A DNA stretch of 64,000 nucleotides from assembly GCF_051014685.1 (NCBI RefSeq), contig NC_135058.1, positions 4,440,811-4,504,810 on the forward strand. The letters are read 5' to 3'. Each line of letters starts with the position of its first letter. Within the stretch, counting starts at the first letter, position 1. A program made the position numbers and the translations under genes. This stretch comes from Ptiloglossa arizonensis. Taxonomy: Eukaryota; Arthropoda; Insecta; Hymenoptera; Colletidae. The notes under the pieces were generated by a model that was given only the letters and a program-made list of their open reading frames with translations, did not search any database and was not told the DNA's origin. Of this stretch, positions 59,346 through 64,000 are shown one piece after another.

Positions 59346-61949
59346 CAAGTTTTCTATAATTTCCAGACTCGGGTACATACTTTGTACAATTTCCAGAATC
59401 AGGTGTACACTTCGGTCCTATGGTTACCTCCGCGGTATAAATTTCGATCGGCGGTTAATCAGAATTTACAATTCTTCGCGCGTCGACCTTTTTCGAGCCG
59501 GTATTGCTCAAGTCTGTGTCTTATTGACTTGTTACGATTCGACGTGGCTCTGGTAATAACTTTCTAATTCGTGCTGCCACAAACATTACAGCGCGGTATG
59601 ATTAATGTCCATAATTCATAGAAGCTTCACGCTACCGCTCGAAGTTTCAAGTTTTTTTTTATTACTCGCGGCAAGCACGAGATCGTATTTCTCGACGATC
59701 GAAGGGAATTAACGAAACATCGCGAACGAAAGAAATACGTACACCCGATGTAACAATATTTTTACACGGTGTCTAATTTGTATTCAATTTAGCAACATTC
59801 TCGTATAATTCGAGATTTGGTAACACACCTTGTATCGATCGTTGGATAAAATTCTGTACCGTTTGGAGGAGCGTCTACGATCGAATTAAAACGATTAATT
59901 TCTTTCGAGGTTCCGATTACGAAACAAAATGTACTACGTACCTACGAATGTTCCTGTTCCCGTTTACTTTCGTTTTAACGGGTTTAAGTGGCGAATTATC
60001 GAACGGGTACGATAAAGCAACAGCGAACCACCTTATAATTGCATTGGCTTGGAAAACGAGGTGTCTAAAAGAAACGCTGACGCACGCCTTTCGAAGGAAA
60101 GTCCTGCTTTCGGTATAGAGAAACACCGCTCGTGTGAACCACGTTCGACCGTACGTACGATTAGGCTAACAGTGTCTTCCAATAAAGGATAACGAACGAA
60201 CACGCGTCAATTTATACGCTCGTGTATCGTTAATTCCTTCCTTGGACCCGATCGGTACCGATCTACGCTATCGATACGCGAAACGAACCGTAATGCGATA
60301 ATAAATCGCTCGGAAAACAGTGAAATTGTAATCGAAGTAGCAACGGAAATTAGAAAGTCATTTGTTGTGTAAAATAAACGAATTGCAAACCATGGTGAAA
60401 GTTCAATCCACACGGGTCGAAGCTACGAAACTTTTACGCATCGCGTTGAATTGTTCGTTTGATAAACGATCGTCCGGTTCGAGTGCAACGTTTCTGTTAT
60501 TCGAGTAACGCCGTGAAATTAATTACGATACGAGATTCTACCGTGCGGTGAAGAAATTTTTTTTACAACAACGCGACCTAGTGTAACGCACAACGCGATC
60601 GAACTCTTTCGATTTAATAAATGGAATAATAAATTATTCGCGGTACTGTTCGATGTGTTTTTAATCGCCTTATACAACGTGTAAATATCCCACCGTGTCG
60701 CGATAAAACCGCGTAAAAATTGTAGAAAAACATTCAGAGATTGATAATGAAACAGGACGTCGGTTATGCGATCTCCGATTACGCGTAATGTCTATTGAGC
60801 AAAACGTATACGGTGTCTTGTGAAATACGAGCGGAACTTCGTTTAGCGTATAAAAATAACGGAAGACGAATTTGATATTTCGGAGAACCGTTTTTAATGT
60901 CGAATACGATCGAGAATTCGTTCGAATGAAAAATCTCGAGTCGAATTCGGATATTGAAATCGATCGTTTCGTTTCGTAGAAATGAAAAATTATTATCGAC
61001 GATAAGAAGAAGAGAGAAAATTATTCGTAAATTATTCGTAAATGATTCGAATCGCGTACACGATGGACTTCGTGGCAAACACCCGTAGCCATTTTCAATT
61101 CGAACGCAAAACCAGCGATGGTCGTCTCGTCGTTGACTTTTAAAATCGTAGTTCCACATTTCGAAATAGACGTTCGAAAGTGACGATAGATGGGTCTAAA
61201 CCCAGAAACTATTTATCTCGCGTTGAAGCAACGACCGCAGAACACAGTGTGCTTATCGCGGCCACGCCTAATCGCTCTGATTACGGCACCGCCGGCGTTC
61301 TGGATCCTTTAAGTCTACTCCACATCGTTCCTAGCCGTTTTCAATGAACGTTCGGGCTCGTTCGCCACCCGATGGGGAAAAACGAAAGAACAAAATGCCG
61401 AAACGCGCTCGAAATTAAGCGCGTTCACTCGAGTCCGTCGTCACGGATGTTAACATTCTCCCTGGAGAGTCCCGTCGTTGATCCACGTGCGAGTAAAAGT
61501 AGTTTCTTCGATCCGGATACCTCGAGCATTACGCTCTTGGGAACACCGCCGATCGTTTCGCGCGTGTTGTCGAGACGGCGCGGAACAACGATAAGATTTA
61601 AATACCGTTGTAAACGTTGGCAAACAATATTTTATTGGCTCGAGTACAGCGTCTATCAATTCCCAAGCCCGACGTAAAAGTCGGAGCTAAAAATGACCCG
61701 AGAACCCTAACGAAGTGAACCTCCCCTTTGCTTATTTATACGCGTCCAGATCGTTCGATCGGGGGAAATCGCGACGATAACGGCGCAGTACGAAAGAAAA
61801 AAGGGTAGAGATTTTGCGTCGTGGTAACGATCGATCGTTTTAAAATTCGCAGTCCGTTGTACGACGGATGGAGCAACCACCGTGTCCACGGCTCGAAGAA
61901 CCAACGAACGAAAGTGATTTCTCGACGATCGCGTTGTATCGTTGAAATG
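59346..61949. other. Unique non-coding sequence
   Basis: No arrays or recognised genes. The segment 61190-61330 is GC-balanced and repeat-free, with CTTATCGCGGCCACGCC (GATA-like and KLF-like words), a weak candidate regulatory element. The minus frame of 126 residues (60779-61159) has no domain. Confidence 0.45.
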
Positions 61950-63700
61950 ATGCGCGGTAATTAGATGTATCTTCGTTATCGATGGCCCGTCCGTGTGGAA
62001 CGTCGAACATCGTTCGTGGTAGCCTAATTACGCGACGAATTCGCTCGTCGTTCGCCCTTATCGAGGAGAATAAACGTTTACCGGAGATCGGGGTACCGTG
62101 CGACGAGCACCGCGCATGCGCAGCGGTTTAGGGTGCCCGTGCGACGTTGCGCGGCGCTGTTGTCGTCGACGCGGGGAGATTTCGCGCATTATTTACGAGG
62201 ATCGCCGTGGGCCGTTTTCGATGCAAACGACACTCGCTCGACACGCTGCTCGACACCTGTCGTCCCGTGGAATGTACCGGGGGCCCTCGTCGTTCGTAAA
62301 ACGTTGGGGTCCCCGTTCGCCATCGATAGCCATCGGGCGCACGCGAACCGTGCACACGGGCGTGTGTCGGGTGATTCGTCGAGGATCGAGTGGCGATTTG
62401 ACGCGCGTCCAATTAACGCGGATCGCCGAGCCGCGCATGCGTACCCGTACCCGTATGCGTAAGCGCGTGCGCGTGCGCGTGCGCGTGAGAGTGCACGCCG
62501 CGAACACGACCATCGTAAAATCGGAATTTTACGCCGTTGGAATTACGTTCCACGGACAAGTTGCCCGAACTGTCAAACGTTTCTATGCACGAAACGAGCG
62601 ACAACCGAGATACGGATACGGAGAACGTTTTCCAAGTTAGGGGCGAGAACCGAGACCGTTTAACGGGGAGAGATACGTACGGGGCTTCGATTCCTTCGAA
62701 ATCGAGTCTTCGTTCGAATATAAACGATCGTTGATCGGAGAAATTATTTCGTTTGCGAACAACACGGTACCGATTAACGGATCGCGTAAATTTAGTACCT
62801 CGTACGATTCTCTCGAACTGGAAATTACAAATTTTGTAGCAATACGCGAGAATGCGAACGGCAAAGATACTCTTTGTTCGAATACGTTTATTCGAAAATC
62901 TCACCTTGTGTGAACCAATTGCGAGTTTAAAATGGCGCTAGGTGAACGTACCGACAAATACGAACGTTCCACATCTTTCCGCGCTGCGAATTTCCCATTG
63001 GATCGTAACCTCCCGGGGTTCGCGACCTTAAGAGAGAAAAAAACTGATCGGCTGAGGAATTCCACGACACCGATCCGAGCGAATTCGATCGCGCCGGGGT
63101 TCGAAGCCGGCTGATCTTTTCGAGATCCGGTGTTCGCGGCTTGTACCCGGATCTATGGATCGATTTGTCACGATCTAGACTGTGTAAAGGCGTTTCAGCG
63201 ACGACGGGCGTGCGCCGCGTGCACGTACACGCCCACACTGCTCCCCGAGCTAAGCTCACGGGGTTACACACGTGTTGGTAAAGAGCGGGCGCCCGCGCGC
63301 GCACCTGCGCACGCGCATGTCTATGTGTGTACGTGCGTGCGCAGGAGAACACACGCGTCGTAAGAAGGGAGCCAGAACGGTCCGAGAGTTCGCCGGCCGA
63401 GAGAAAGTGAACCAGTTGGCGGTGTTGCCGAATTTCTCGCCGCGGTTTCTGTACTAGCAACGCGGTGACGTTGCCTACCTGTTGCGAGCCGGCAACCACG
63501 CTCCCGTCGACCGATTAATCGAGCCGAGAGGACGATTTTTGGCGAATCGGTTTTTTCCGCGACGAGCGAGCCTCGTTCCTCCGACCTGCAAATCGTTCGT
63601 TCCCTCGCCTCCCCTCTCCCGCGGCAACGGTACACCACGAGTCAGGTTCGAACGTAACCGACGGACGAAGGAAGGGTGATTCGATGAAAGTTGGATATTC
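61950..63700. promoter_or_regulatory. GC-rich, CpG-dense promoter-like tract
   Basis: The most GC- and CpG-rich stretch of the window. GCGCATGCGC at 62112-62121 matches the NRF1/Ewg palindrome, and a related CGCGCATGCG is near 62432. A (GCGTGC)n run is at 62463-62487, and another alternating purine-pyrimidine stretch lies at about 63294-63345. An E-box palindrome ACACGTGT is near 63267. Small hairpins are CCCCGAGCT/AAGCTCACGGGG at 63243-63262 and GGGCGTG/CACGCCC at 63206-63234. Long frames (180 residues plus, 190 minus) open in conflicting phases. Promoter or first-exon function is inference; direction is not determined. Confidence 0.3.
62463..62487. repeat. (GCGTGC)n alternating purine-pyrimidine run
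   Basis: About four GCGTGC-type units. The alternating pattern is of the kind known to favour Z-DNA. Confidence 0.85.
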
Positions 63701-64000
63701 GATTAGGAAGAACGAGGGAGAAGTTCGTGACAAAGTTGACGGACGATCCGTCTCCGGCACGCGCGAGTCGATTTACCCGGAATTGGCTGCTTATGGGGAG
63801 TATCGAGGGGTGGATTAATGGGTAACACGGATATCGAGGAGCGCGCGTTTCGTTGTCGCGCTTGCTAATAATCACGGAAAGTTTTCGACGGTTACTCGAG
63901 GTTCGACGCGTTCGGAAGTTTGCGTAGCGGTGATTCTCGAGGGTCGTTCCTTTGGGATTTGTCGGTAGACAAATTTACGAGGTTATTGTACCGGTGAGGA
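63701..64000. other. Unique sequence, right edge
   Basis: Nothing recognised. The GC-rich character fades toward the end of the window. Confidence 0.45.

Noticed and set aside
62098..62640. 180-residue plus-strand ORF
   Set aside because: R-rich frame in GC-rich DNA with competing frames of 94-109 residues in other phases. Its VRVRVRVRV stretch is just the GCGTGC repeat. No domain.
63095..63115. GGGGTTCGAAGCC resembling a tRNA B box
   Set aside because: The flanking stem does not pair as a T-arm and no A box, anticodon arm or acceptor stem fits upstream.
62927..63499. 190-residue minus-strand ORF
   Set aside because: Lies in the same GC-rich tract with overlapping plus-strand frames. No recognisable motif, and the length is expected where stops are rare.

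Overview
The window looks like non-coding DNA from an insect nuclear genome, most likely a hymenopteran (bee, wasp or ant). Coding density is close to zero. Microsatellites and homopolymer runs are frequent, and two remnants of one mariner-type MITE are present. CpG is not depleted even though the sequence is AT-rich: TCGA, CGATCG and CGAACG words occur throughout, as is typical of hymenopteran intergenic DNA. The assignment to order is inference. No rRNA, tRNA, CRISPR array, operon or recognisable protein domain was found on either strand.

The dominant feature is locally born tandem arrays. By eye there are about two dozen, with unit lengths from about 24 to about 370 bp, together covering roughly 19 kb (about 30%) of the window. 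Each array has its own unit, and I saw no unit shared between arrays. Main arrays: 1131-2178 (159 bp), 3167-3595 (113 bp), 4690-4927 (32-35 bp), 8191-9430 (165-190 bp), 11190-11930 (81-90 bp), 12715-13520 (214-228 bp), 16981-18360 (152/163-bp dimer), 22015-23000 (about 160 bp), 28141-29125 (about 27 bp), 31531-32425, 34375-35085, 35545-36610 (about 135 bp), 42852-43672 (about 24 bp, purine-rich), 44480-45540 (about 64 bp, 5-mer order), 48025-49205 (about 320 bp), 50033-51480 (63/64 bp, AABB order), 53925-54715 and 58561-59345. Several show higher-order structure and more diverged edges, the signature of unequal exchange or conversion.

Nearly all long open frames lie inside these arrays. They stay open because the units lack stops and are often multiples of three, so they are not good evidence of genes. 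A few non-repeat ORFs (20829-21182, 15356-15598, 24085-24537) are listed at low confidence. Other structures include a 148-bp MITE with TA flanks (41154-41301) and a diverged copy of it (26071-26210), a 50-bp-arm hairpin (38425-38588), and an older foldback of about 210 bp (45766-45974). There is also a 47-bp direct repeat 1.1 kb apart (46089, 47213) and a GC-rich, promoter-like tract near the right end (61950-63700) with NRF1/Ewg-type palindromes.

The segments between arrays are unique sequence. Some contain small clusters of transcription-factor-like words and could be conserved regulatory DNA, but nothing in one genome can show that. If the window belongs to a gene, it is most plausibly a long intron or the flanking desert of one lying outside it.
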